33,981 bases of DNA from a virus: IMG/VR virus record IMGVR_UViG_3300044941_000187, positions 1 to 33,981 of that record; one strand, 5' to 3'. Each line of letters starts with the position of its first letter. The stretch's first letter is position 1. The translations under genes and the position numbers were made by a program. Shown here in pieces: positions 21,929 through 27,519 of the stretch. Under the pieces are notes generated by a model that was not told the DNA's origin, made no database searches, and worked only from the letters and a program-made list of their open reading frames with translations.

Positions 21929-22231
21929 ATGAACATCTACAAAATGGCCAAAATGTTAGTCAGCCACGGGGAAAGTTTCTCGGGCTTGGACCCATTCGCG
22001 ATCGCAGAGGACTGGGTGGACCATGATTTCACCACCGAGTCAGCTGACGAATGGTGCAGCATTGGGGTGTGGGACCCCGCCGCGGCAGCGGCATTCCGGG
22101 ACGCGGACCTAACCCCCGGTCAGGTTTCCGCGGCCGCTCGGCGGCTGAATGGGCGGGGTGATAGGGATGTAATTTACGAGGTCTGCAACGGCGACCTCGA
22201 TGCCTCGGTGGTGATCGAGGCGGCTAAATAG
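21929..22231 (+). CDS. Cassette protein of 100 aa, unknown
   Basis: The product MNIYKMAKMLVSHGESFSGLDPFAIAEDWVDHDFTTESADEWCSIGVWDPAAAAAFRDADLTPGQVSAAA... is helical and acidic. AAAGGAGATG precedes the ATG, with a perfect hairpin (CACGGGG-AATTGG-CCCCGTG) just upstream of it. The last 20 codons plus the following 60 nt are repeated 135 nt downstream. No family is recognised. Confidence 0.65.
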   Translation: MNIYKMAKMLVSHGESFSGLDPFAIAEDWVDHDFTTESADEWCSIGVWDPAAAAAFRDADLTPGQVSAAARRLNGRGDRDVIYEVCNGDLDASVVIEAAK

Positions 22232-22420
22232 AGACCCCCGCCCCGCCCGTGCCGGGCTGGTCACCCGGCAACCTCCATCGCCGGCACGGGCACTTTGGAT
22301 GCTATTCCTTACGCAATTTGCAATGGTGGCCTTGACGCCTCGGTGGTGATCGAGGCGGCTAAATAGAGACCCCCGCCCCGCCCGTGCCGGGCCGGGCTGG
22401 TCACCCGGCAACCTCCATCG
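22202..22420 (+). repeat. Tandem duplication of gene end and downstream stem
   Basis: Positions 22202-22280 and 22337-22420 are near-identical; the second copy has a 5-nt insertion (GCCGG). Each holds the gene end SVVIEAAK-stop followed by GAGACCCCCGCCCCGCCCG and a stem region. In copy 1 CCCGTGCCGG (22246-22255) pairs perfectly with CCGGCACGGG (22281-22290). The 321 nt from 22232 to 22552 hold this repeat, a gene remnant, an A-tract and a promoter. Confidence 0.85.
22301..22366 (+). pseudogene. 3' remnant of a paralogue of the 100-aa gene
   Basis: In frame, AIPYAICNGGLDASVVIEAAK-stop parallels VIYEVCNGDLDASVVIEAAK-stop of the gene just upstream. Silent and replacement changes at the 5' side (ICNGGLD vs VCNGDLD) suggest an older divergent copy rather than a simple slip. 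No start codon or ribosome site remains. Confidence 0.6.
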
Positions 22421-22469
22421 AGGGTGCGACAATTTTAAAAAAAAAAAAAAAAAAATAAAAAAAATCCTG

Positions 22470-22498
22470 TTGACAACACGGCGATATCATGATATATA
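22470..22498 (+). promoter_or_regulatory. Strong rightward promoter with operator
   Basis: TTGACA (22470-22475), 17 bp, TATATA (22493-22498), next to an A19-T-A8 tract (22437-22464) that would act as an UP element. The spacer carries GATATCATGATAT (22483-22495), 13 of 14 core bases of the palindrome at 21873-21886. The leader then holds the hairpin GCACGACA/TGTCGTGC before the ribosome site. Confidence 0.75.
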
Positions 22499-22552
22499 TA
22501 TATACAGAGCACGACAGTGGTTGTCGTGCCAAAGAATAAAAGGAGATGCAAG

Positions 22553-22834
22553 ATGAAAGCGATTACGAGTCCGGCGGGAAAGTACGGGTTAATGGTCAAG
22601 TTCGGCGGTGAGATTTACGCTGTCGCCGCGGACTGGCGACAGGCCGCCGACGGGGTGTTGCAATACTCGGAAGAAGGGTGGATTTCGACCGGTCGCCAAG
22701 TGGCCGATTTTCGCCACTCGGCGCGGGCCGCGCTGGCGCAGTCGATTAGGGGCTGTCTCGACATGGATGGTTTCGACGACGACATCGACCTGGATTCAAT
22801 TGTCGCCCGAGCCACCCGGATTGATGGGCGATAA
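22553..22834 (+). CDS. Cassette protein of 93 aa, unknown
   Basis: The ATG at 22553 follows AAAAGGAGATGCAAG; 12 upstream codons (from 22517) were rejected. The product MKAITSPAGKYGLMVKFGGEIYAVAADWRQAADGVLQYSEEGWISTGRQVADFRHSARAALAQSIRG... ends in an acidic segment (DMDGFDDDIDLDSIVARATRIDGR). It has an alpha/beta pattern and no recognised family. The TAA stop is in the same frame as the XRE-like sequence that follows, with no other stop between them. Confidence 0.65.
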   Translation: MKAITSPAGKYGLMVKFGGEIYAVAADWRQAADGVLQYSEEGWISTGRQVADFRHSARAALAQSIRGCLDMDGFDDDIDLDSIVARATRIDGR

Positions 22835-23050
22835 CCCAAATCAAACCGAATCCGTGCGGCCAGACTGGCCGCCGGGCTGACGCAAAAGCAGCTCGCGTCA
22901 ATGCTAGGTACTCACCAGTCGGCAGTGTCCGGCTGGGAGCGTGGGCTAGCTCCGCGAGCACACCGCCTGGCCCAGATCGCAGAGATACTGGGCACTACAC
23001 TTGAGCACCTTCTGGGCGGGGGAACCGCCCAGAAAAAGAAGAGAAACTAA
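22835..23050 (+). pseudogene. XRE-like HTH copy 1, without a start codon
   Basis: In frame it reads RIRAARLAAGLTQKQLASMLGTHQSAVSGWERGLAPRAHRLAQIAEILGTTLEHLLGGGTAQKKKRN-stop, closely matching the intact XRE at 23333-23566 (33 nt at AATCCGTGCGGCC... are identical). The expected start is missing: just upstream in frame is the TAA of the previous gene, then PKSN. Options are a dead copy, translation from a non-AUG codon, or readthrough of TAA to make a 93-aa/HTH fusion. The reading frame has stayed open and its HTH core (LTQKQLA..LGTHQSAVSGWERG) is intact. Confidence 0.6.
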
Positions 23051-23066
23051 TACCAGGAGATAAAAC

Positions 23067-23336
23067 ATGGATAAGAAGTCTGCAGTACAGTCGTGGTGCG
23101 CCGGCGTTAGCAGCGGGCGATCCAGATTGCTCGCCCGGCTCCCTCGCCGCCGATTGCCCCCGCAGGTGGTAGCGGCAGCAGTAAATGCCTACGCCGGGGT
23201 CTCAGGCGAGGGGGCCGCCCGTGCCTTTTCGGATGGGCGGGTTTCCCTTGCCGTCACAGAATCGGGCCAGGTAGTCGGCGTCTTAGGGCGGCGACACATC
23301 ATCACCGCCATCATGGAGAAGGATGGCGAGCAATGA
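23067..23336 (+). CDS. Cassette protein of 89 aa, unknown
   Basis: The product MDKKSAVQSWCAGVSSGRSRLLARLPRRRLPPQVVAAAVNAYAGVSGEGAARAFSDGRVSLAVTESGQVVGVLGRRHIITAIMEKDGEQ has a basic N-terminal part and a compact alpha/beta C-terminal part. AGGAGATAAAAC precedes the ATG. A perfect hairpin (CTGGGCGG/CCGCCCAG) lies at the end of the XRE-like copy upstream. The stop overlaps the next XRE gene (ATGA), so it is coupled to it. Confidence 0.6.
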   Translation: MDKKSAVQSWCAGVSSGRSRLLARLPRRRLPPQVVAAAVNAYAGVSGEGAARAFSDGRVSLAVTESGQVVGVLGRRHIITAIMEKDGEQ

Positions 23337-23566
23337 AATCACAACACATATCAGAAAGAATCCGTGCGGCCAGACTGGCCGCCGGGCTGACACAGAAGCA
23401 ACTGGCTGCTCGCCTCGGCACTCACCAGTCGGTAGTGGCCGGATGGGAGCGTGGCCTAGCCCCACGAGCACACCGGTTGCCCCAGATAGCTGCCGCTCTG
23501 GGGGTCACCGTGGCTGCTCTGGTCTGTGACCAGAGCGACGAGGCCAGCAATAATAAGGAGATATAA
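23333..23566 (+). CDS. XRE-family HTH protein, copy 2
   Basis: The 77-aa protein MKSQHISERIRAARLAAGLTQKQLAARLGTHQSVVAGWERGLAPRAHRLPQIAAALGVTVAALV is a canonical XRE helix-turn-helix (residues about 6-64). Its stop overlaps the next start (TAATG) and its start overlaps the previous stop, so translation is coupled on both sides. It duplicates the sequence at 22835-23050. It probably regulates the cassette together with the XRE at 21542. Confidence 0.85.
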   Translation: MKSQHISERIRAARLAAGLTQKQLAARLGTHQSVVAGWERGLAPRAHRLPQIAAALGVTVAALVCDQSDEASNNKEI

Positions 23567-24189
23567 TGAGCACAAAAACGGCCATGAACATCGGCCCCGA
23601 CGCGAGCAACGGCGGGGCGGCCGAGATTGAGCGGTCGATCCCATATCGTGTCGAGCTGACCATCCGAGGGGAAGCGGACTTGCTCTTTCACCGCTGGAAT
23701 TGCGAGGCGGTCGAGGCCAAATCCAAGGCCGCCAAGGGGTCGGCGGCCAAAAAGGTGGACAATGTCGAATCCTACGTCTACCGCAACGACCAGGGGGAGA
23801 TTTGCCTACCCGGCGAGTACCTGCGGCAGGCGGTGATTGCGGCCGCCAAATTCCGGCAGGACCCAAGGTCACCGCGCAAGAGTGCACAGGATTTGGTCAA
23901 GGCGGCGGTGGTCAGCCTGACGCCGCTAGCCAGCCTGGGGGTCACAGAATGGGACTACGAGCACCGCTGCCGGGTGCAGGTGCAAAGAAACGGCGTGACA
24001 CGGGTACGGCCGGCATTGCGGGCCGGATGGCAGGCATCGTTCATTTTCTTGGTCAATTTGCCCGAGTACGTCTCGCAAGAGATGCTCTTGGGGCTGTTGA
24101 CCGACGCTGGTCGGCTTGTCGGCGTGGGGGACTTCAGACCGACGTATGGGCGATTCCAGGTGGTCGCCTTCACGATACTCGAGGACTGA
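23566..24189 (+). CDS. Conserved phage protein of 207 aa, possibly RAMP-like fold
   Basis: The product contains IPYRVELTIRGEADLLFHRWNCEAVEAKSKAAKG, VESYVYRNDQGEICLPGEYLRQAVIAAAKFRQDPRSPRKSAQDL and VGVGDFRPTYGRFQVV. I recall close relatives in phages and prophages of Bacillota, annotated as hypothetical. The order beta strand - ICLPGEYLRQAV helix - GxGxFRPTYGRFxV loosely resembles Cas7/RAMP proteins (IxGSSLKGAxR...), but this is only a visual likeness. AAGGAGATATA precedes the ATG. The GGCNN repeat array starts five bases after the stop. Confidence 0.7.
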   Translation: MSTKTAMNIGPDASNGGAAEIERSIPYRVELTIRGEADLLFHRWNCEAVEAKSKAAKGSAAKKVDNVESYVYRNDQGEICLPGEYLRQAVIAAAKFRQDPRSPRKSAQDLVKAAVVSLTPLASLGVTEWDYEHRCRVQVQRNGVTRVRPALRAGWQASFIFLVNLPEYVSQEMLLGLLTDAGRLVGVGDFRPTYGRFQVVAFTILED

Positions 24190-24193
24190 TCGT

Positions 24194-24428
24194 GGTGAGG
24201 CGCGGCTAGGCAGGGCGGGACTAAACAAGGCTTGGCTGGGCTGGGCGTGGCAAGGCTAGGCGTGGCGTGGTTTGGCGTGGTCAGTCTGGGTCAGGCGCGG
24301 GGGAGCGCGGCCAGGCTAGGCGGGGCGGGGGCAGGCAGGGCGAGGCAAGGCGGGGCGTGGTTCGGTCGGGCATGGCTCGGCTCGGCTGGGCTCGGCGGGG
24401 CTTGGCGAGGCGAGGCTTGGCAAGGCTC
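24194..24428 (+). repeat. Degenerate 5-bp GGCNN repeat array, block 1
   Basis: The sequence stays in register for 47 consecutive pentamers (235 nt): GGTGA GGCGC GGCTA GGCAG ..., ending GGCAA GGCTC. Positions 1-3 are nearly always GGC, with positions 4-5 variable. A pentamer period excludes a simple codon origin. The 705 nt from 24190 to 24894 contain no credible gene; open frames there are products of the repeat. Confidence 0.9.
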
Positions 24429-24502
24429 ATTTGTGTCCGCTGGTCGGCGTGGGAATCCCTGCCGACATATGAGCAGCACTGGGCTGCTTAGCGATACACG
24501 AG

Positions 24503-24627
24503 AGCTAAGCGCGGCAAGGCTGGGCGCGGCGAGGCTAGGCATGGCATGGCTCGGCGAGGCGAGGCAAGGCTAGGCGGGGCAAGGCTGGGCGAGGCGCGGC
24601 GTGGCTGGGCACGGCTTGGCATGGTCA
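24503..24627 (+). repeat. GGCNN repeat array, block 2
   Basis: Twenty-five pentamers in register (AGCTA AGCGC GGCAA GGCTG ... GGCAT GGTCA). It is separated from block 1 by 74 nt of unique sequence (24429-24502) that includes GCTGGTCGGCGTGGG, similar to the end of the 207-aa gene, and AGCAGC-ACTGG-GCTGCT, a small hairpin. Confidence 0.9.
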
Positions 24628-24632
24628 CAGTC

Positions 24633-24665
24633 AGCGCGACACGGCCATCAAAAACGTGTCGCGCT
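24633..24665 (+). terminator. Perfect 11-bp hairpin after the repeat arrays
   Basis: AGCGCGACACG pairs with CGTGTCGCGCT, loop of 11 nt ending in AAAAA. GTGTCATG follows, with no T-run. It marks the end of the GC-rich block and may terminate the rightward cassette transcript. Confidence 0.5.
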
Positions 24666-24681
24666 AGTGTCATGTCAACTA

Positions 24682-24766
24682 CCCCTACCCTAAAGGGCTA
24701 CCTGCCGTCTCACTCGATTCGCTCGTTCGCTTGGCAGGTAGCCTTGGGCTACGCCCAAGGTAGGGG
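24682..24766. mobile_element. Nested inverted repeats, possible IS200/IS605-like end
   Basis: An outer stem, CCCCTACC (24682-24689) with GGTAGGGG (24759-24766), encloses GGCTACCTGCC/GGCAGGTAGCC (24696-24706, 24733-24743) and CCTTGGGC-TAC-GCCCAAGG (24742-24760). The opening CAACTACCCCTACCCTAAAG and these subterminal palindromes recall, from memory, ends of IS200/IS605-type elements. No TnpA or TnpB gene is present. It lies at the border between the GC-rich cassette and the early module. Confidence 0.4.
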
Positions 24767-24829
24767 CTTCCGTGCCGCAAATCCGGTGAACTATTTCGCT
24801 CTTTTCCCACTTTTCTTAACCAAAACCCA

Positions 24830-24857
24830 TTGACATTTTCCAAGTAAACGTTATCGT
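24830..24857 (+). promoter_or_regulatory. Probable early promoter
   Basis: TTGACA (24830-24835), 16 bp, TATCGT (24852-24857), about 38 nt before the start of the first early gene. It heads a rightward series of genes from 24895 to the window end. Confidence 0.5.
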
Positions 24858-24894
24858 AGTCGTTCTCCACACCGTTGACGTTGACAGGTTTCAA

Positions 24895-25137
24895 ATGCCA
24901 GCCAAAACTAAAGCTCAACAGCGAATGACTCCCAAACAGGCAGCGAAGATGCTGGGTTACAGTATTCAGCATTTTCGCCACAAGCTTCGCAAGGAAAACA
25001 TCTTGACTCCTATCCGAGACCGACCCGCAGCAAGAGGCGTGAAGGTATTCGTGCTTCGCGATGAGGTCGAACTGGCAATGACGGAAGGTTTTGAGGCGGT
25101 GCAGGCATACCGGAAAAAAAAAGGTCGGCTCAAATAA
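24895..25137 (+). CDS. Small HTH/MerR-like DNA-binding protein
   Basis: The 80-aa protein reads MPAKTKAQQRMTPKQAAKMLGYSIQHFRHKLRKENILTPIRDRPAARGVKVFVLRDEVELAMTEG... This is a winged-helix/MerR-type pattern as in excisionases (TPKQAAKMLGYS.QHFR.KLR, then VFVLRDEVE). It is rich in Lys at both ends. It is the first gene after the early promoter and may regulate the module or act as an excisionase-like factor, although no integrase is in the window. Confidence 0.65.
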   Translation: MPAKTKAQQRMTPKQAAKMLGYSIQHFRHKLRKENILTPIRDRPAARGVKVFVLRDEVELAMTEGFEAVQAYRKKKGRLK

Positions 25138-25170
25138 CAGGACGGAAACCAAACACAGGAGGGTTAATAG

Positions 25171-25659
25171 ATGGGGATTTTCAAATCGAAAGAATGGTTG
25201 CCGATTGGTCAGATCATCGCCGAAGTGCGAGATCGGTTGATTGACGGCTGGGTTTGTCTGGTGGGGATGACCCCGAAGGGTCACAACATGCTACGCATTG
25301 TGTCGGAAGAATTGATGGTGGACACATTGCCTCACTTTTTTGGCAAAGTCTCTCAATCGTTCCTAATTGGCGATAGCAAGCAATCTTTGACTTTGTTGGC
25401 TTTGCCCCGCGATCTGGCTGCAACCCTGATCGAGGTTTTTGCGGGGGAAGAGTCAGCGTGCCGAGAGGCTTTCTCGGAGGTACTCGCAGAAAAGGAAATT
25501 CCGGCGGGTGCATTCATTGGCATCCGCTTGAGCGATGCGGAGTGGCCAGAAGAGGCCTTTCACTTGGCTTGCAAAGTGTTTGCCCTGAGTGTCCCAAACA
25601 AGTCAACACCTGCCCCTGCACCAGCCCCCCCCCCAACCCTTCAACCTTCAATGAACTAA
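25171..25659 (+). CDS. Early protein of 162 aa, unknown
   Basis: The product MGIFKSKEWLPIGQIIAEVRDRLIDGWVCLVGMTPKGHNMLRIVSEELMVDTLPHFFGKVSQSFLIGDSKQSLTLLALPRDLAATLIEVFAGEE... has alternating strands and helices, then a low-complexity Ala/Pro tail (TPAPAPAPPPTLQPSMN). AGGAGGGTTAATAG before the ATG is an excellent ribosome site. No family is recognised; it lies in the recombination module. Confidence 0.6.
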   Translation: MGIFKSKEWLPIGQIIAEVRDRLIDGWVCLVGMTPKGHNMLRIVSEELMVDTLPHFFGKVSQSFLIGDSKQSLTLLALPRDLAATLIEVFAGEESACREAFSEVLAEKEIPAGAFIGIRLSDAEWPEEAFHLACKVFALSVPNKSTPAPAPAPPPTLQPSMN

Positions 25660-25670
25660 GGAGAGTCACC

Positions 25671-25799
25671 ATGAAAGCGAACACGAAAATCAACGCGATC
25701 TACTCAGCTATCAAGAAAGCCCCGAAAGCGGAACGGCTTGCCCTCTTGCGAATAGGCATGGGCCTTGTGTCGCGAGCCAACCAAACCAAAAAGAAATAA
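25671..25799 (+). CDS. Small basic protein, 42 aa
   Basis: The frame from the ATG at 25671 reads MKANTKINAIYSAIKKAPKAERLALLRIGMGLVSRANQTKKK. AAGGAGAGTCACC lies directly upstream, a strong ribosome site. The longer open frame upstream overlaps the previous gene and was rejected. It is a helical, lysine-rich protein of unknown function. Confidence 0.6.
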   Translation: MKANTKINAIYSAIKKAPKAERLALLRIGMGLVSRANQTKKK

Positions 25800-25809
25800 C
25801 CACAAGCGT

Positions 25810-25831
25810 TTCTGGCACTGTTGTGCCAGAA
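25810..25831 (+). other. Perfect 9-bp hairpin in the csrA leader
   Basis: TTCTGGCAC-TGTT-GTGCCAGAA is a perfect stem with a 4-nt loop, 37 nt before the csrA start. The ribosome site AAAGGAGCAAGGATG contains GGA, the core of CsrA targets, so autoregulation through this leader is possible. Confidence 0.45.
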
Positions 25832-25867
25832 CAAACACAACCACAAGGCAGAACCAAAGGAGCAAGG

Positions 25868-26086
25868 ATGTTAGTTCTAGGAAGAGCTGAAGGAGAAGAG
25901 GTCGCTATCCAAATGCGTGATGGCACGCTCGTCTGGGTGACTGTCGTGACTATCAGTCGAGGTCGAGTTCGGCTCGGTTTTCGGATGCCCGACGATGTGC
26001 GGGTTGATCGAAAAGAAGTGTACGAACGATTAGTGGGTTTGGGTGTTGTTGGGGCCAAAGCCCCAACCCAAACAAAACGAAACTAG
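25868..26086 (+). CDS. csrA: CsrA-family translation regulator
   Basis: The 72-aa protein MLVLGRAEGEEVAIQMRDGTLVWVTVVTISRGRVRLGFRMPDDVRVDRKEVYERLVGLG aligns by eye with CsrA (MLVLSRK.GE.I.I...I.V.VL.I.G.RVRLGI.AP.DV.V.R.EVYE.I), including the RVRLG core and the conserved RxEVYERL helix. CsrA dimers bind GGA motifs in mRNA leaders and block or stabilise translation. AAAGGAGC precedes the ATG at 25868; an in-frame start at 25823 was rejected. Its 3' end is a perfect hairpin (GTTGGGGC-CAAA-GCCCCAAC, 26048-26067). Confidence 0.88.
   Translation: MLVLGRAEGEEVAIQMRDGTLVWVTVVTISRGRVRLGFRMPDDVRVDRKEVYERLVGLGVVGAKAPTQTKRN
26048..26067 (+). terminator. Perfect hairpin within the csrA 3' end
   Basis: GTTGGGGC-CAAA-GCCCCAAC lies inside the last codons of csrA. 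It resembles the hairpin at 7594-7614 (TGTGGGGC-CAAAA-GCCCCACA), so the two may belong to one hairpin family. Confidence 0.4.
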
Positions 26087-26097
26087 GAGAGTAAAAA

Positions 26098-26901
26098 ATG
26101 TCGGAGACAAAATTGACACTTGCAGAAAAATTGCAAGAGCCGTTCGACCCGAAATCTATCGGGTGGAAACCACAGACGGCACCGAAGAACGGTCGAGCAT
26201 TGGCAGCAGCGTATATCGATGCACGAGACGTCATGAACCGGCTCGATGAGGTTGTTGGCCCTGAGAACTGGTCAACAACCTACGAGCTTACCCCGAACGG
26301 GGTCGTGTGTCACTTAGCGATATGTGTGGATGGCCGATGGATTACCAAGACTGATGTTGGTGCATTCAGCAAACAAGCTGAAAGTGGCGACAAGCTAAAG
26401 GCTGCGTTCAGCGATGCTCTGAAGCGTGCGGGGATTCAGTGGGGAATTGGCCGGTATCTCTACGCATTGCCGACTGCGTTCGCGGACTACGACGAAAAGA
26501 AAAAAGAATTCACGCGGGTCCCACAATTACCGAAATGGGCATTACCTTACGCTCAACAAGAAAATCGGGAAAGGGTGCCAGCAGCTCCGCCTGCTCCGAT
26601 TGAGACTCCCGAACCCGAAGAGGCGGAACCTGCACCCGCACCCCGACAACGCGAGATTAAGCTAACCCTGCCAGAGGATTCCCGCAAGATTCTTCTCGAT
26701 CAATTCCACGCACTCGAAAGAAGTTGGAATGCCGAGAAGACCAAGGCTTGGGCCGGAAAAATCCTCGGTCGAACTCTGCCTGCTGACATGCACATTGGCG
26801 AGTTGACCCAGCATGAAGCCGACATGCTTTTTGTTGAGTTAGATAAGTTGGCGAAATCCAAGGTAGCAAAAAAACAACCAGCGACATCAGGAGCCAAATA
26901 G
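26098..26901 (+). CDS. Rad52/Rad22-family single-strand annealing protein
   Basis: The 267-aa protein has the Rad52-type core: FDPKSIGWKPQTAPKNGRALAAAYIDARDVMNRLDEVVGPENWSTTYEL, then DVGAFSKQAESGDKLKAAFSDALKRAGIQWGIGRYLYALP. These proteins form rings that anneal single-stranded DNA in phage recombination. A Pro/Ala-rich linker (about 160-185) leads to a helical C-terminal part. TAGGAGAG lies before the ATG. The next gene encodes a YqaJ-type exonuclease, giving a complete annealase/exonuclease pair. Confidence 0.85.
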   Translation: MSETKLTLAEKLQEPFDPKSIGWKPQTAPKNGRALAAAYIDARDVMNRLDEVVGPENWSTTYELTPNGVVCHLAICVDGRWITKTDVGAFSKQAESGDKLKAAFSDALKRAGIQWGIGRYLYALPTAFADYDEKKKEFTRVPQLPKWALPYAQQENRERVPAAPPAPIETPEPEEAEPAPAPRQREIKLTLPEDSRKILLDQFHALERSWNAEKTKAWAGKILGRTLPADMHIGELTQHEADMLFVELDKLAKSKVAKKQPATSGAK

Positions 26902-26904
26902 CAC

Positions 26905-27516
26905 ATGGCCACAGCACCTTTCAGAGTCCTCAATTACGAGCAAGGATCACTGTCGTGGCTCGATTGGCGACGATGGGCTGTTACCGCCAGCGACGTTGCT
27001 GCGATTGCAGGTCTCTCGCCTTTTGCGACCCGCGATCAGATCATGCAGCAGAAGCTAATCGGAACGACCCCGATCAGCAATTACGCGATGGAACGAGGCA
27101 CCCGACTTGAACCAGTGGCACGCGGACGGTTCGAGGGGGTGACTCGAAAAAAATTCATTCCTCTCTGTGTCGAGCATGGTGAGCAGCCGTGGATGCGAGC
27201 GTCCCTTGATGGTCTCTCGGCTGACGGCGAGATACTCGAAATCAAGGCCCCGAACTGGAAGGTGCACGAATCGGCACTGATGGGATTCGTCCCTATTTAT
27301 TACATGGCTCAGGTTCAGTGGCAATTATTGGTGACGGGATTGGAGACAGCGTATTTCGTGACATTCTCGACACATCGCTCGTTTGTCCCAACTCAACAAT
27401 TAGCAGTTGTTCGGGTTGGCCCCGATGCGGAATTGCAAGCACGATTGCGCGAAGCAGGGGAGGTTTTTTACACGGAATTGATGACCGAAAAATTAACATT
27501 AAATTCAAGGGAGTGA
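26905..27516 (+). CDS. YqaJ-type viral recombinase (5'-3' exonuclease)
   Basis: The 203-aa protein has the lambda-exonuclease/YqaJ pattern: SWLDWRRWAVTASDVAAIAGLSPFATRDQIMQQKL, MERGTRLEPVARGRFE, then RASLDGLSADGEILEIKAP (around residues 97-115), with the D...ExK catalytic residues of the PD-(D/E)xK fold. It is followed by PIYYMAQVQWQLLVTG. It degrades 5' ends of DNA to expose strands for the annealing protein just upstream. The start follows AGGAGC four bases after the previous stop. Confidence 0.88.
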   Translation: MATAPFRVLNYEQGSLSWLDWRRWAVTASDVAAIAGLSPFATRDQIMQQKLIGTTPISNYAMERGTRLEPVARGRFEGVTRKKFIPLCVEHGEQPWMRASLDGLSADGEILEIKAPNWKVHESALMGFVPIYYMAQVQWQLLVTGLETAYFVTFSTHRSFVPTQQLAVVRVGPDAELQARLREAGEVFYTELMTEKLTLNSRE

Positions 27517-27519
27517 ATA

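Noticed and set aside
22202-22420. CRISPR-like repeat
   Set aside because: Only two copies, unequal length, carrying a coding end; no spacers or cas genes.
19611-24770. Diversity-generating retroelement or integrase in the cassette
   Set aside because: No reverse transcriptase, template repeat or recombinase sequence was found in any frame.
24232-24833. Several open frames on both strands in the GGCNN array
   Set aside because: They are period-5 repeat translations (15-residue periodic Ala/Arg/Gly/Leu), not genes.
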